DNA of 63,649 nt from Mollicutes bacterium (GCA_029976705.1 JARVCM010000008.1:1-63649); one strand, 5' to 3'. Shown: positions 13,625 through 27,056, counted from the stretch's first letter. Program-made: numbers and translations. The notes: generated by a model from the sequence alone, not told the origin.

Positions 13625-14962
13625 ATGATTAAATTAATTGCTTTCGACAACAAAACAACATTAGTTTTAGAAAAAACAAAAAAACTTTCATTGTATCTTT
13701 GTGGACCGACACTATATGATCACGCTCACATTGGTAATTTACGCGGACCTATTCTTTTTGATGTTTTAATAAAACTATTAAAAACAGAGGGATATGACTA
13801 TCGCTATTATCAAAATATTACTGATATTGATGACAAAATTATTTTTCAAGCACAACAAAAAAATCAATCCGAAAAAACTTTAACTGATTATTATTTTATT
13901 CATTATCAGAAATTGTTTCAAGATATTAATATGTTGATACCTGAATTTATTAAAGTTACTGATTTTATACCAGAAATTATCAATTTTATTACTAAATTAT
14001 TACAAAAAAAAGCAGCTTATGAAACTGATGATGGTGTTTATTTTGATACACAAAAAATACAATATTTTCATTCTGCCAGTACCAAACCAAAGCATTTATC
14101 TAATGATTTAAATAAAATCAATTTAAATAAAAAGCATTTTGCTGATTTTGCTTTGTGAAAAAAGAAAACATCAGGAAAAAAATGAGCTTCGCCATGAGGT
14201 GTAGGACGTCCAGGGTGGCATACGGAATGTGTTGGATTAATTGATAAAATAATTGGACAAACTTTAGATGTTCATGGCGGGGGCAATGATTTAACTTTTC
14301 CTCATCATTTTAATGAAGAAATACAATTTAAAACCTTGTATTCACAACAACCATTAGCCAAATTTTGATTACGAAATGGGTTTGTTAATTTTGCAGAAAC
14401 TAAAATAAGTAAATCTAATCCTCAAATGTTAAATAAATTTTTAACCAAAGATTTTATTCAAAAATATTCAGCAAACGTTTTACGCTTTTTATTTTATTTA
14501 TCACCTTATCATCAAGACATTACTCTTACTGATAAATTACTTACTTACAGTCAACATTTAGAAAGTAAAGTTACTAATATTTTTATTCAAACTCGTTTTT
14601 ATTGATTTTTACAAACAAAAAACACAATTTATACTTTGAAAGAATTTGATTCAAAATGATGAAAAAAATTTCTTGTTTGTTTAAAAAATAATTTAAATAC
14701 GACTCAAGCGCTTGATGTATTAATAAAAATAATAAAAAAAATTAATTTGTTTTTTGTCAAAAAAACTAATAATGAAGCCTTTGTTTTAGTAAATACTTTA
14801 AAGAAATGTTTAGATGTTTTAGGAATTAAGATTCAATTAATTTCTTGAGATCAACAAACTTTAAATGAAATCAAACAATGACAAAAACATCTTGAAACTA
14901 AAAATTATGTTAAGGCGGATTGTTTGCGCAAAATATTACAACAAAAAAAAGTTTTAGTTTAA
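13625..14962 (+). CDS. cysS: Cysteine--tRNA ligase
   Basis: [26 protein letters not shown], '[11 protein letters not shown]', '[18 protein letters not shown]'; TAA at 14960. Confidence 0.95.
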
Positions 14963-15104
14963 GATGATAATTTTTTCATAATAAAAATTAAAAATAGATA
15001 TTAATTTTCTAATGATAAAATTATTTCTTATTCTCTGCGTGAGAAATATTTATTTTTTAATTAGTATAATGATGAAAATAAACATTAAATCAAAGTTTAA
15101 TTTT

Positions 15105-15281
15105 ATGAAAATTTATTTATTTTCTTTGGTTTTGCAACTTTTACGAGTACGTTGATATCCGCAAGTTAAAGTATGAAAAATTTTTTTTACGCTTTTGTTA
15201 ATGTTTATTGTTTTGGGATTATTTTTTTTTGGAATAGAAGCAGCATCTATTGAATTGTTTAAAGTATTAAAAATTATTTAA
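15105..15281 (+). CDS. secE: Preprotein translocase subunit SecE
   Basis: 58 aa MKIYLFSLVLQLLRVRWYPQVKVWKIFFTLLLMFIVLGLFFFGIEAASIELFKVLKII; single TM; immediately upstream of nusG. Confidence 0.75.
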
Positions 15282-15286
15282 AAAAC

Positions 15287-15871
15287 ATGAAAGACACAAT
15301 AAACATTCCAAATAAATCAAAAGATAAAAAATTTGTTTGAGTTTCTTTACAGTGCCGGCGTGGTAAAGATTTATTATCCATTCAAAATTTTCAAAAACAT
15401 GAAGAAGTTCACGATAGTTTCTTTTTTACTGAAGAAGGAATTGCAACACCCAATCATGAAAAAGCTAAAAATTTGTGAGCAGGAATTATTTTTATTAAAA
15501 TTGAATTAATTGATGGCAAAATGAATAAAGAATTACGTGATTTTTTATTTAGAAATCCTTTATTTGGTCGTTTTTACACACAAAAACGTGATTATATTAG
15601 CAAGCCTATTTATTTATCAGATCGAGAAATTAAACGAATTTTAAAACGACTACAATCAGTTAAAACACCAACAACTGGTAAATTTAATCCTAACGATGTT
15701 GACTTTAAAGTCAATGAATTTGTTACTGTTTTAAGCGGAGTTTTTCGCGGTTATGAAGGAGAAGTAATTGAAATTGATTATGATACAGGAGTCGTGACTT
15801 TAAGTATAGAATTTTTTGGTCGTATCACGCCAATTCAAATCGGTTTCACAGAATGCAAAAAAATTAGTTAA
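15287..15871 (+). CDS. nusG: Transcription termination/antitermination protein NusG
   Basis: RNPLFGRFYTQKRDY; KOW-like 'VNEFVTVLSGVFRGYEGEVIEIDYDTGVVTLSIEFFGRITPIQIGF'; upstream of rplK. Confidence 0.85.
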
Positions 15872-15876
15872 TTTTA

Positions 15877-16350
15877 ATGAAAAAAATAGTACGTATTGCA
15901 AAATTACAATTTGTCGGTGGTGGAGTAAAACCAGGACCAGCTTTAGCTTCAGTAGGAGTTAATATTGGTGAATTTTGTAATCAATTCAATAGAGCAACCG
16001 AAAATCGTAAGGGTGATATTGTCCCGGTAGTACTTACTGTTTATAATGATCGTTCTTTTGAATTTGTAACTAAAACAACACCAACTGCCGTTTTAGTTAA
16101 AAAATATGCCAAGATTGAAAAAGGATCAGGTAATAGTAAAAAAAATTCTGTTGGCGCTTTAACAATGACGCAAGTAGAAGAAATTGCCAAACATAAATTA
16201 TTAGAATTAAATACTGATAATTTAGCACAAGCAGTTAAAATAATTTTAGGAACAATGAAACAAATGGGCGTTGAAATAAAAGCAAACGAAACTTCTAACA
16301 CACCCCCTAATAATGATTTAAAAAATTCAGAAAATGCAACAAAGAAGTAA
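15877..16350 (+). CDS. rplK: 50S ribosomal protein L11
   Basis: KLQFVGGGVKPGPALASVGVNIGEFCNQFN. Confidence 0.96.
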   Translation: MKKIVRIAKLQFVGGGVKPGPALASVGVNIGEFCNQFNRATENRKGDIVPVVLTVYNDRSFEFVTKTTPTAVLVKKYAKIEKGSGNSKKNSVGALTMTQVEEIAKHKLLELNTDNLAQAVKIILGTMKQMGVEIKANETSNTPPNNDLKNSENATKK

Positions 16351-17014
16351 AAAATATCAAAAGTGACAAAAAGATTTTATTACTAATAATTGTCATTCCT
16401 TAGAGGAAATTCTTGCGATTATAACCAAGAATAAGTTAGAAAATTTTAATGCTACGATTGATTTGGTTTTTCATTTAAATCTCAATCCAAAAAAACCAGA
16501 TCATTTATTGAAGGGTTTTTTTACTTTACCTCATCCTCAGATTAAATCTTGAAAAATGTGTGTTTTTACGAATTTATTTCTTGATCAAGCAAAAAAACAT
16601 AATCCTGCATTTGTTGGAGGAAAAGAATTGGTTGAAGAAATAGCAAAAAATAAAAAAATTGATTTTGATTTAGTGCTTGCTAGTCCTGAAGTTATGTCTT
16701 CTTTGGGTAAAATTGCTAAAATGTTAGGGACTCAAAAATTAATGCCTAATAATAAATTTGGAACATTAAACAAAGACTTAGAAACAATGATTATTGCTTG
16801 AAAAAAAGGACGAAGCACATATCAATTGGATACTACTGGAAACTTACATTTAACAATTGGTAAAATTGATTATTCTCAAGAAAAACTGATTGCTAATTTT
16901 AATTTTTGTTTAAGTAAAGTTTTAAAACTAAAGCCTTCCGGAGTCAAAGGTAAATATATTAAGAGTATTCATATTTCTTCAACTATGGGACATAGTTTTC
17001 AAATTAAACTTTAA
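16334..17014 (+). CDS. rplA: 50S ribosomal protein L1
   Basis: VLASPEVMSSLGKIAKMLGTQKLMPNNKFGTL; follows rplK; overlaps its end. Confidence 0.93.
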
Positions 17015-17033
17015 ATTCCAATAATTGGAATTT
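17013..17033 (+). terminator. Perfect hairpin downstream of rplA (probable terminator)
   Basis: AAATTCCAA-TAA-TTGGAATTT, 9-bp perfect stem overlapping the rplA stop, followed by ATTTTC. Confidence 0.55.
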
Positions 17034-17089
17034 ATTTTCATAAATTCATTGGAATCATTTTTTCAGTATAATCATTAATTAATTTAAAT

Positions 17090-17165
17090 TGGGGTGTAGC
17101 CAAGTTGGAAAGGCGTTGGTTTCTGGTGCCATGCATCACTAGTTCGAGTCTAGTCGCCCCAGCCA
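17090..17165 (+). tRNA. tRNA-Gln (anticodon CTG)
   Basis: Cloverleaf TGGGGTG..CGCCCCA acceptor, G73-CCA; T arm ACTAG TTCGAGT CTAGT; anticodon loop TTCTGGT. Confidence 0.8.
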
Positions 17166-17302
17166 TTTTGCTTTATGAAAAACAAAGTTTTTGTTTTTTA
17201 GTAAAAACATTTACTTAATTTGGAAATTGTAAGTTTCTCTTATCGTTATAGTTTAAAATATTTAACAAATAAACGCCTATAAAGGTGTTGGTTTTTATTT
17301 TT

Positions 17303-17379
17303 GCCTGCGTAGCTTAATTGATTAAAGCAAAGGACTTCTAAGCCTTAGAGTGGGGGTTTGAATCCCTTCGCAGGTGCCA
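17303..17379 (+). tRNA. tRNA-Arg (anticodon TCT)
   Basis: GCCTGCG..CGCAGGT acceptor, anticodon loop CTTCTAA, T arm GGGGG TTTGAAT CCCTT, encoded CCA. Confidence 0.85.
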
Positions 17380-17431
17380 TTTATTTTATTTTTTCCTAAG
17401 ATAATTATGAAAAACAAAGGAGATTAAATTT

Positions 17432-18193
17432 TTGAATTTTTATCAAGAAAAACTTTTAGAAATAGAAAACTTAATTAAAGAAAAAGTCTATTTTAAAGCT
17501 TTAAATATAATTCAAGATGAATTTAAAGCGCCTTATTTACCACTTTTTTTTGAAAAAAAATTACAATTTTTTTTAGAAAAAATTCAAGTAATTTTTCAAG
17601 CAAATAAAAATAAATTAAATAATGATTTTACTGCTTCTTTTCCTTTGAATAAAGTTAAACAGATCATATTATCGCCTAAATTAGGCAAAATACACCCTTT
17701 TATCTTTACTAATTTAGCCCACTACAATATCAAGTTGTTTTATTCCACGTTAGAAAAATATTTTAAAAGTGATCAATATAGTTTAGAAAATAAAACTTTT
17801 TTGCTCTTGTTTTTACAGAAACAAAAAATTAATCATTTGTTTATTCTTCATAAAAACGAACAAATCCAAAAGATTAATCCTTTTTTATTGAATCAATCTA
17901 ATGTTTGGGATTTATACGAAAATACTTTAAAACTTTTTTCCAATTCTTTTTTAATACACGAATCAACGATTAAACAATTAGCTCAAAACCTGCTGATGCA
18001 ATTTTATTGTTTTTTTTATCCTTCAATTCCTGATTTTATAAAAGCAAAAGAACTATCTTGTGCGGTCGTTTTTCAAACCAGCAAAATTCTGGGTAAAAAT
18101 TGAAATTTAAAAATGTTAGCAACGGAATTTGATACTAATTGAGAGTTATTAATGAAAATTAACAGTTTGTTTGATGATCATCAAATTTTCTAG
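17432..18193 (+). CDS. DUF3196-like hypothetical protein
   Basis: TTG start after AAAGGAG; 'YQEKLLEIENLIKEKVYFKALNIIQDEFKAPYLPLFFEKKLQFFLEKIQ' resembles the mollicute DUF3196 family; TAG at 18191. Confidence 0.7.
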
Positions 18194-18325
18194 ATTTTTA
18201 TTTATTTAAGAAATAATTTTTTATTTTTTGAATAACTCATAACTTACAAAAATATAATTTTTAATTTATGTTAAAATTAGTTTTTACCCAAAAGAAAAAT
18301 TAAAAATAAATTCTTATTAAAAGCA

Positions 18326-19669
18326 ATGAAAGTTATTAATTTTAAAGTTTTAAAAGATACGATTGAGACTACTTGTGTTTGCGAAAATGAACAAGAATGA
18401 CAAAACATTCTTAATCAAGCGCGCAGAGCATTAGCAACTAACTTAGAAGTTAAGGGGTTCCGCAAAGGCGAAGTTCCGGTAACTTTAGTTGATAAATATG
18501 TAAAAAGTGGTGAAATTTTAAAGGAAGCAATGCAAATTGGACAAACAAAATGTTACAAAATACTTTTAAAAGAACGTGATGGTGAATTAGTTGATAAATA
18601 TCGTTTACAAAGCAATAAATTAGATAAAGTTTCATTTTCTGAATTTCAAATATCTCACATTTGACAAAAATTACCTTCTGTTAAATTAAGTAAATGAAAA
18701 GACTTTACTTGTCAAGTGAATGCTTTTTCCGTTGATGATGCTGAAGTAAAAAAACAAATTGATGAATTGCGTCACCATCTTGCTGATTTTGTTAGTAAAA
18801 AAGCACCAGCAAGCAAAGGTGATTATTTATTACTTAATTACCACGCTGAAATCAATAATAAAAAAGAACCTACTTTAGTTGGTGAAAAAAGTCAATATCA
18901 ATTAGGAAATGATAAATTTGGTTCTGGTTTTGATCAAAATTTACTTTCTATTTCTACAAATGAAAAAAAAGATTTTGTGATTACTTTACCATTAACATAT
19001 CCTGAAAAAAAAATAGCTGGTCAAAAAGTTAAATTTAATGTTGAAGTTATTGATGTTCAAATTCGTAAACCTATAGAGTCTGATGAACAATTAGTTACTA
19101 AGTTAGCTTCGCCAAATGTTAAAACTTTTCAAGATTTAAAAAAACTTATGCTAGAAAGTTTACAAAAAAACAAATGAAATGAAGTGCATTCTGAAGTTTT
19201 AACAAAGATTTGGCCAAAAATTATAGAAAGTGGTGATTTATATCTTCCAGAAAAATATTTAAATGAAGAATCTAAAGTAATGAAAGAAAGACATTTGCAC
19301 GATTTAAAACAAAAAAAAGAAACTTTGTTTGACTATTTGAAAAAGATCAAAAAAACAGAAAAAGAATTTGATTTAGAAATTACCAATAAAGTTAAAAAAA
19401 TGTTGACTGATTATCTTATTATTAAAGAAATTGCCACACAAGAAAAAATTAATATAGAAAAAAAAGAAATTGATGATTATTATCAATTTTTAGCAAAAAA
19501 TCAAAAAGAACCGCTTTCCGAAATGAAAAAAAAATATCCAGAAGTGCTTTTGTTTAATAATTTGCTGCGTTACAAGATTGAACAATTTTTGGTTAAAAAT
19601 ACTGTAGATTTTAATAATAATATTTCTGATAAAACTGATGCTAAATCAGAAAAACCTCGTTCTTCTTAA
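18326..19669 (+). CDS. tig: Trigger factor
   Basis: N-terminal ribosome-binding 'KGFRKGEVPVTLVDKY'-like motif; PPIase-like 'GDYLLLNYHAEINNKKEP...ITLPLTYPEKKIAGQKVKFNVEVIDVQ'. Confidence 0.9.
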
Positions 19670-19701
19670 AAAATTTTGAAAATTGATTGTTTAAATATTT
19701 C

Positions 19702-20418
19702 ATGGCCGGTCATTCAAAATGAAATAACATTAAACATCGTAAGCAATTAGTTGACTCTAAGCGCAGCAAAGTTTTTCACAAATTAACAAAAGAATTACAA
19801 AATGCAGCAAAAATAGGTACTAATGTTAAAACAAACGCCGTATTAAGAACAGCACTAGCTAAAGCAAAAACATTAAATATGCCTAAAGATATAATTGTTA
19901 AAATTTTAAAGAATGCTGAAAATGATTGTAATAAAAAAGAAACATATTTTTGATTAGCAGGATGTTTTGCTAAAGTGGTTTTTCTTTTTTTTAAAATCAC
20001 TGGAGAACGAAACATTAACAACATTAATGAATTTAAAAAACATCTTCAAAAAACCGAAATAGAATTTTTGCCTACAACCTCTTCTTTACATTTATTTACA
20101 GAAATTTTTCATGTTTTTTTAATTAATATAAGTCAATTAGAAACAGAAAAAATTATGGAATTATTTATTCTTGATGATTTAGAGTTTGTTGATGAAACTA
20201 AAGAATTAACTTTATTTTTTAGTGATCATGAAGAAATCAAAAAATTTCAACTTTATGCACAAGATCACAAAATGGATATTCAAAATATTCAACAAACATA
20301 TTTGCCAAAAATTAGAATCAATCTCACAACAGAATTAAAGGAAAATTTTAATTTTCTTTGCAATAAAATTTTAAATACAACTAATTGTTTGCTAATTGCG
20401 GATAATTTAGTAAAATAA
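19702..20418 (+). CDS. YebC/PmpR-family protein
   Basis: [37 protein letters not shown] (TGA as W in 'SKWNN'). Confidence 0.93.
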
Positions 20419-20424
20419 CAGAAT

Positions 20425-23400
20425 ATGAAAGCAAAAGTACAATTTTGAAATTTTTTCTCTTTTTTGTTAAAAATTTTTAGAGCGCCATTTTTGATTTTTG
20501 GTGTTTTCACATATCTTTTTTTCGTTTTGGGTAAAAAAATAACTTTTAAAATCATTTTTATTACTAATAAAAATAAACGTTATTTACCTGGTTCAGTAAT
20601 ATTTTTGATGCTTATTGCAAGTATTTTTTTGCTTTTTTTTTTCAATTTGAAACAATCCACTTTAGATTCACAAATGCTTAGTCAAAAACAATCATTTTTT
20701 TTACATTGCAAAAAAAATGAAAGTCAAAAATTGAATTCCGATATTTGTAGTGATAAATATCAACGTGAACGTTTAAATGAATTAATTTTAGAAACTAAAC
20801 TTTCTACTAATTTCGTAGATGTTAATTTAGCTGAACAAATAAGTGACAAAACAAGTAATTGAAATGCTAAAAACAGCGGTAATTTTATTCTTGATGTCTA
20901 TTTAAATACAGATAGAACAAAAAACAGCCCATATACAAACGCTTATAAAACATTTTTATTTAAAAAATACTATGACATTTTAACGCAACGAGCAAGTTAT
21001 AGTTTTTTAGATAAAAATGGTAACGATTTATTAATTACTAATAATAAAATTCTTAAAAATTATAAATATGCTTGAGCGCAATTTTTGCTTTCTGAACCTA
21101 AATTTCGTATTTTACAAAAAGATATCATTAAAGAAGCTAAGTTTTCACAAAAAAAGCAGGCGTTTTTTGAAGTTGGTAAATTTGAATTATTTTTTAAAAA
21201 TTTAAAAACTGAAAAATTTACCAAGAAAATTTTTGTTTATAGAAATCAAAATCAACAAATTATTTTTTCGCCAAAAAATAATTTAATTTATAAAATGCTT
21301 GAAAAATTGGGTGAAAAAAACATTCTTACTACTTATTCTGATAAAGACAATAAAATTGATTTTTCTAAATTGAAGAAAAATATTAAAACTGCTGAAATAA
21401 CAGCAAAAGAAAAACAAAATTTTAACAATTTAGTTGTTAAAATGGAAAAAGAACAAACTACTTTTCTTGATCCTGAACAACATGAAGATTTAAAAAAAAT
21501 TGTTAAAAATTTAAAATTAATTAGTGAAAAAGAAATTTATCTTAGATATTTTCAAGAGTTAGTTGCAAAAAATGATCTGTTTTTAGTGTTTGTTGATTTA
21601 GATCAATTTTGAATTAAAATTAGAAATATTTTGATAAGAAGAAAAAAACAAAATAAATACTACAATCAATCATTATTAAAAATATTGCAAAAATTAAGTT
21701 TGTCAATAGACTATGTAAAAGTTAATACTAAAAATGCTTTTTTACCTGAAGCGCTTAAAGAATTAAATACTTCTTATTTATCTTCTGTTTTAAATAATTT
21801 AAGCGAATATGAAAAAGATGACTCTTTAATTGACAACTATTTAATCGTTAATAAAAATACATCTGCCGAAGATACATTAACAACCAAAGTGGTCACAAAA
21901 AATATTTTATTTTCAACACTTTTTCCTTATTTTCCCTTGCTGACAAAAATTACAAAATTTCGTAATGAAGGTTTTTTTTATGAAAAGAATTATCATTCCT
22001 TTGCCTTAAATAATGAACAAAATAGTAATAAAAATTCATTTGAAAAATATCAATTAATTTTAATTTGTTTAATTGTTCTTTTAGTTTTGTCACTATTGTT
22101 TTTAACTTATTTTTATCAATTGGTTGGTGTATTTGTTAGTTTTTTTGCTTTATTTTTTGTTGGTTTATCATGATATTTAATGAATGTTTTAAATATTAAA
22201 ATCAGTTTTATTACTTTATTTACTGGTGTTTTATTTGTCTTTTTTGGTATTTTTTGACATATATGATTTTTTACCAAATTGCGGTCTACTTCTGATCAAA
22301 AGTTATCAATTAATCGTATTCTTTATTTGAATTTTTATCAGTATTTATCTTTAATTAATTATTATTTATTATTATTTGTTTTTGCCATAGTGTTTTATTT
22401 TGTCAATGGTATTGGTAGTTTAAGCGGTCCTTTGGTTGAACTCAATTTAAATGCTATTTTTTTTGGATGAGGCGAAGCGCTACTTTTGTTTACTTTTGTT
22501 TCTTTTTTAGTTCACGTGCTTTTATTTGTAGGGATTAATTTTCTGCTTTTTTATAGTTTTGATAAATATTTCAAAAAAACTTTGAAATATTTCGGTCATT
22601 CATGGATAAAGAGCACTTCAAACAAATTAAATTCACGCTTTTATGTTGCTTTAGACACGCATTTTTCTTTACAAAAAATTACTTGACGTTTTGGTTTATT
22701 TTTTATTATTTTAATTTTTGGTTTTGCTGTTTTGTATTTTATTGATTCTTCTTTATGAGAAGCACAAAACAAATTTAGTATTTGAAAGCACAAAAAATGA
22801 ATTGTTAGTCCATCAAACGGTTTTGCCAATGCTGATGAAAACATATTTGGTATTAATTACGAACATAATGTTGAAAACGTTATTAATAATTTAAACGTAA
22901 AAGGTATTAAAGAAGTTCAACCCTTACAAATTATGGGTTCAAAAAATTGATTTTACGGTTTAAAAATTAATCAAATTTTTTCTCTTTCTAATAAAGAATT
23001 TTTAGAAAATGCCGGTTTTGTTTTGATCAATAATCAACAAGCTTTTGCTCCCTTTGTTTATTATGATGTTCTTTCTACTTTGCGTTTATTAGGAATTGTT
23101 ATTGGTGTTTCAATGTTGTTTTTTTGAATTCGTTTAGGATTAGAATACGCGTTAGTTTATGGGGTGAGTTTTTTTGCAAAATTTAGTCTTTTTTTTATTA
23201 TTTTATTGACATTTAACTTGGGTATTGATCAAAATGGATTAATGTTTGTGTTTGTTTTAGGGTTTTTGGAAATGCTGTTTGTTTTTAACAATTACTTATA
23301 TTGTTATGAACAAAGAAATGCCTTGAATAATGAAATAAAGCCGGCAAAGAATAAAATTGTTGCTCCTAATTTATTTGCTATTATTTCAATTAAATTTCTT

Positions 23401-23655
23401 TTGTTTTATTTTTATCTTTTGGCGTTATTGTTTGTTTTTATTGTTCAAATAAATAATAATTGATGATTATTTACTTCTTTACTCATTTTTGTTCCGCTTT
23501 TATATCAAGTGTTTTTTGTTTGAGAAAGAAAAGTCATTTTTTATTTGCAAAAATACAAACAAAATTTATATCGTAAATGAAAACATCGTATTTGGGTTTC
23601 TAATTTAAATAGTAATAAAGTTAAAGAAGGGACAGTAATCGGAATTAATGACTAA
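20425..23655 (+). CDS. secDF: Fused SecDF-like protein translocase subunit
   Basis: One 1076-codon frame through ORFs 20464/21085/21631/22279/22486/23164; large multi-TM protein in two halves, SecF-like 'RFGLFFIILIFGFAVLYFI' and 'GFLEMLFVFNNYLYCYEQRN'; highly diverged. Confidence 0.65.
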
Positions 23656-24940
23656 GTTAGTAAAAGGTTTTTTTGATTCTAATCATTTAAATGCTTGAAA
23701 ATACGAATTTTTAATGAATGATTTAAACAATTTGGCTCAAAATAGTGGATTCAATCTTTTATTATTGCCTCATGTTGAATTTACGTCTTTGTTTACTAAA
23801 GCAGCAGGATTAACGAGCACAATTGTACAAAAAGAGTTTTTTTTTTGTCATTCTCGAAATAATGTGAATTCTCAAGAATTAGTTTTACGACCCGAATTAA
23901 CCAGTGGAATTATTCGTCACTTTTATCAAAATAAACAACTTACTTCATCACAAAAACATAATGTTTTTAGTTATGGACATTGTTTTCGTCATGAAAATCC
24001 ACAAAAAGGAAGATATCGTCAATTTTTACAATGAAATGCTGAACAACTTAATTTTCAACCAGAGAATATTGGCAAAATTTTAAGTTTGCTAAAAACATTT
24101 TTGTTGCAATTAGGATTAATTAATCAAGTATCAATTGAAATTAATTATCTTGCTAAACAACAATTACAACTTGCTTTTGAAAAATTAAAAAAACATGAAA
24201 AAACTTTACCCTTTTGTGAACTTTGTCAAAAGCGCTTTTTAGTTAAAAACATTTACCGAATTTTGGATTGTGCTAATTGCCAATCTTTTGTGAAAAATAT
24301 TATTAATTTAGAAACGTTCCTTAATCCGCAACAAAAAGAAGAATACAACAACTATTATCTTGCCTTTCAAAGTTTTTTTCCACCAACCTCAATTATAAAA
24401 AAACCATCATTAACCAGAGGATTGGACTACTATTTGGGGTTGGTTTTTGAAATTAAATTTAATGATGCAAATTGAAGTCAAAATACAATTATTGCCGGAG
24501 GCAGTTATTGCTTACAATCTTTTGATGATAAGATTAGTTCCGGTTTATTAGGTTTTGGGTTTGCTATTGGTATAGAACGTTTGTTGTTGTTTTTGCAAGA
24601 AACTAATTCCAAATATTTTTCTTCGTTGTTGTCAAAATTACAAAACGAGATTGTAATCGGTGTTTTAGATTCTGTTTTTTTTCTTGATGCCTATCAATTA
24701 CAACAACAAATGTTACATCTGGGCATTAAAGTTCAAGTTTGTGATAAAGTTTATTCATTCAAAGATTTATTGATCAAAGCATTAAAAAATAAAACAAAAT
24801 GATTATTAATTTTTGCCAGAGAATTTAAACAAGAAGAAAAAATTATTGTCCGAAAAATTACCAATGATCCAAAAAACAGACAACAACTTTTATCGTCTAA
24901 AGAAGTACTAGATTTGTTTAAAAATAATAATGAAAAATAA
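23648..24940 (+). CDS. hisS: Histidine--tRNA ligase
   Basis: LVLRPELTSGIIRHFYQN, YGHCFRHENPQKGRYRQFLQW, TRGLDYYLGLVFEI, GFGFAIGIERLLLFL. Confidence 0.94.
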
Positions 24941-26603
24941 CCGCGTTGTCTCTCGTGATATTAACAAAACTTTTTTAAAGCAAAAAGTTACTATTTTTGG
25001 TTGATTAGTCAAAAAAATAAAAACTAGTAAATTGGTTTTTCTTACTTTACGTGACGGTTATGGATTTTGTTATTTAGTAATTGATCGAAATAATACCGAA
25101 TTAATGTTACAAATTACTAATTTAACAAAAGAAAGCGTTATTAGTGTAACGGGAATAGTTAATTATAAGAAACCAAATCAAAATGATAATAAAACAGAAG
25201 ATTTTGAACTTTGAGTAGAACAATTACGAGTGATTAATTATTCACAATTAACACCTTTTATGATTAATGATAATACAGATGGTCAAGAAAAAATTCGTTT
25301 AAAGTATCGTTATTTAGATTTACGTCGTCCAATTATGCAAAAAAGAATGTGAATGCGTCATTCCGTTTTGCAAGAAATTAGAACTTTTTTCCATCAAAAG
25401 AAAAATTTTATTGAATTGGAAACACCAATTTTATCAATTCCTACCATTGAAGGGGCAAATAATTTTTTGGTTGAGTCTAGTGCTACAAAAAAACATTATT
25501 TTGCTTTACCTCAATCTCCTCAATTATATAAACAACTCTTAATGAGTAGTGGATTTCCGGGATATTTTCAAATTGCTCGTTGTTTTCGCGACGAAGATCT
25601 CCGTAATAATCGTCAACCAGAGTTTACACAATTGGATTTAGAAATCAATTTTGCAACTTCCGCCACAGTAATTTCTTTTTTAGAAACCTTAATCATTTTG
25701 TTGTGAAAAAAATTTCGTTCATCATTGGTTACTTCCGAGTTTTTAAAAATGGATTATTTTATTGCTTGAAATAAATACGGCACAGATAAACCAGACTTAC
25801 GTTATCAATTATTTTTAGAAGAATATAAATTATCTTCTACTAAATTAATAAAAGATCTTAACAATGAAATTATTAAAGGGATTCGTTTTAAATATGATTT
25901 CTCTAAAACGCATTGAAAAGAATTACAAAATGAAATCCAAAAAATAACTAAAATTTCATTATTATTTATTTTTTATTTTGATAAAAAACTAGAAACTAAT
26001 TTGAACGAAAAACAAAAAGAAGAAATATTATCATTTTTAAATGTTGAGAAAAAAGAACATTGAATTGGGTTTTGTGCTTCTCGTCAATTAACAAATACAG
26101 TTTTAGGTAAGGTTCGTGTTTTGCTTGCTGATTATTTTCAACTTACTGTTAATCAACCAGATAAATTTTGTTGAATAATTAATCAACCGATGTTTGAGTT
26201 TTCTTCTTTTAAACAAAAATATGTCGCAACACATCATCCTTTTTGTCAACCGCGAGATGTATCGCTTTTTGAAAAAGATTGAAAAAATAGCCAAGCAGAT
26301 GCTTATGATTTGGTTATTAATGGCGAAGAAATTGGTAGTGGAAGTGTTCGTATTCATGATTTAAAAATTCAACAACAAGTTTTTCAAATTTTAGGATTTG
26401 ATCAAGAAAAAATGAATAATGAATTCGGTTTTTTTTTGAAAGCGATGGAATACGGGTTTCCTAATCATGCTGGTTTTGCTTTAGGAATAGAACGTTTGAT
26501 TGCTATTTTGATGAATACAAACAGTATTCGTGATGTTGTCCCCTTTCCTAAAACAAGTAAAGGCAGCTGTTTATTAACACAATCACCAAAAAAACATTTT
26601 TAA
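24930..26603 (+). CDS. aspS: Aspartate--tRNA ligase
   Basis: '[26 protein letters not shown]', '[48 protein letters not shown]', '[27 protein letters not shown]'. Confidence 0.95.
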
Positions 26604-26970
26604 TTTTTATTAATTTAATTAAAAAAAACATTTTTAATTTGTTCTATTTTTTCATAATATGAATTGAATTTGATTTTTTGTAGTTCAAAATATAATTTAC
26701 ATTTTGAAGAACAAAATAAACTTTTGTGATTTCAAAATCTTTTTTTACAAATTAAACATTTTTTTCCAAAAATAAAAAATTTTATTTTTATTATTAATTT
26801 AATTAAAAAAACCATTTTTTTATTTTCTCAATCAATAAATTTGGTTTTTTGTTTTATGAAATTTTAATATAAATGAAAAATTTATTTTACAAAAAGCAAA
26901 TTTATTACTTCTAAATACAAATTTTATTATAAAATGATTTTAAGAATGAATTTATTGTTGTTCTTTATCA

Positions 26971-27056
26971 GCAGAAGTGGCGGAATCGGCAGACGCGCTA
27001 GACTTAGGATCTAGTCCTTTTTAAGGGTAGGAGTTCAACTCTCCTTTTCTGCACCA
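26971..27056 (+). tRNA. tRNA-Leu (anticodon TAG)
   Basis: Class II tRNA GCAGAAGTGGCGGAATCGGCAGACGCG...CTAGA CTTAGGA TCTAG...long variable arm...GTTCAACT...TTCTGCACCA. Confidence 0.93.
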
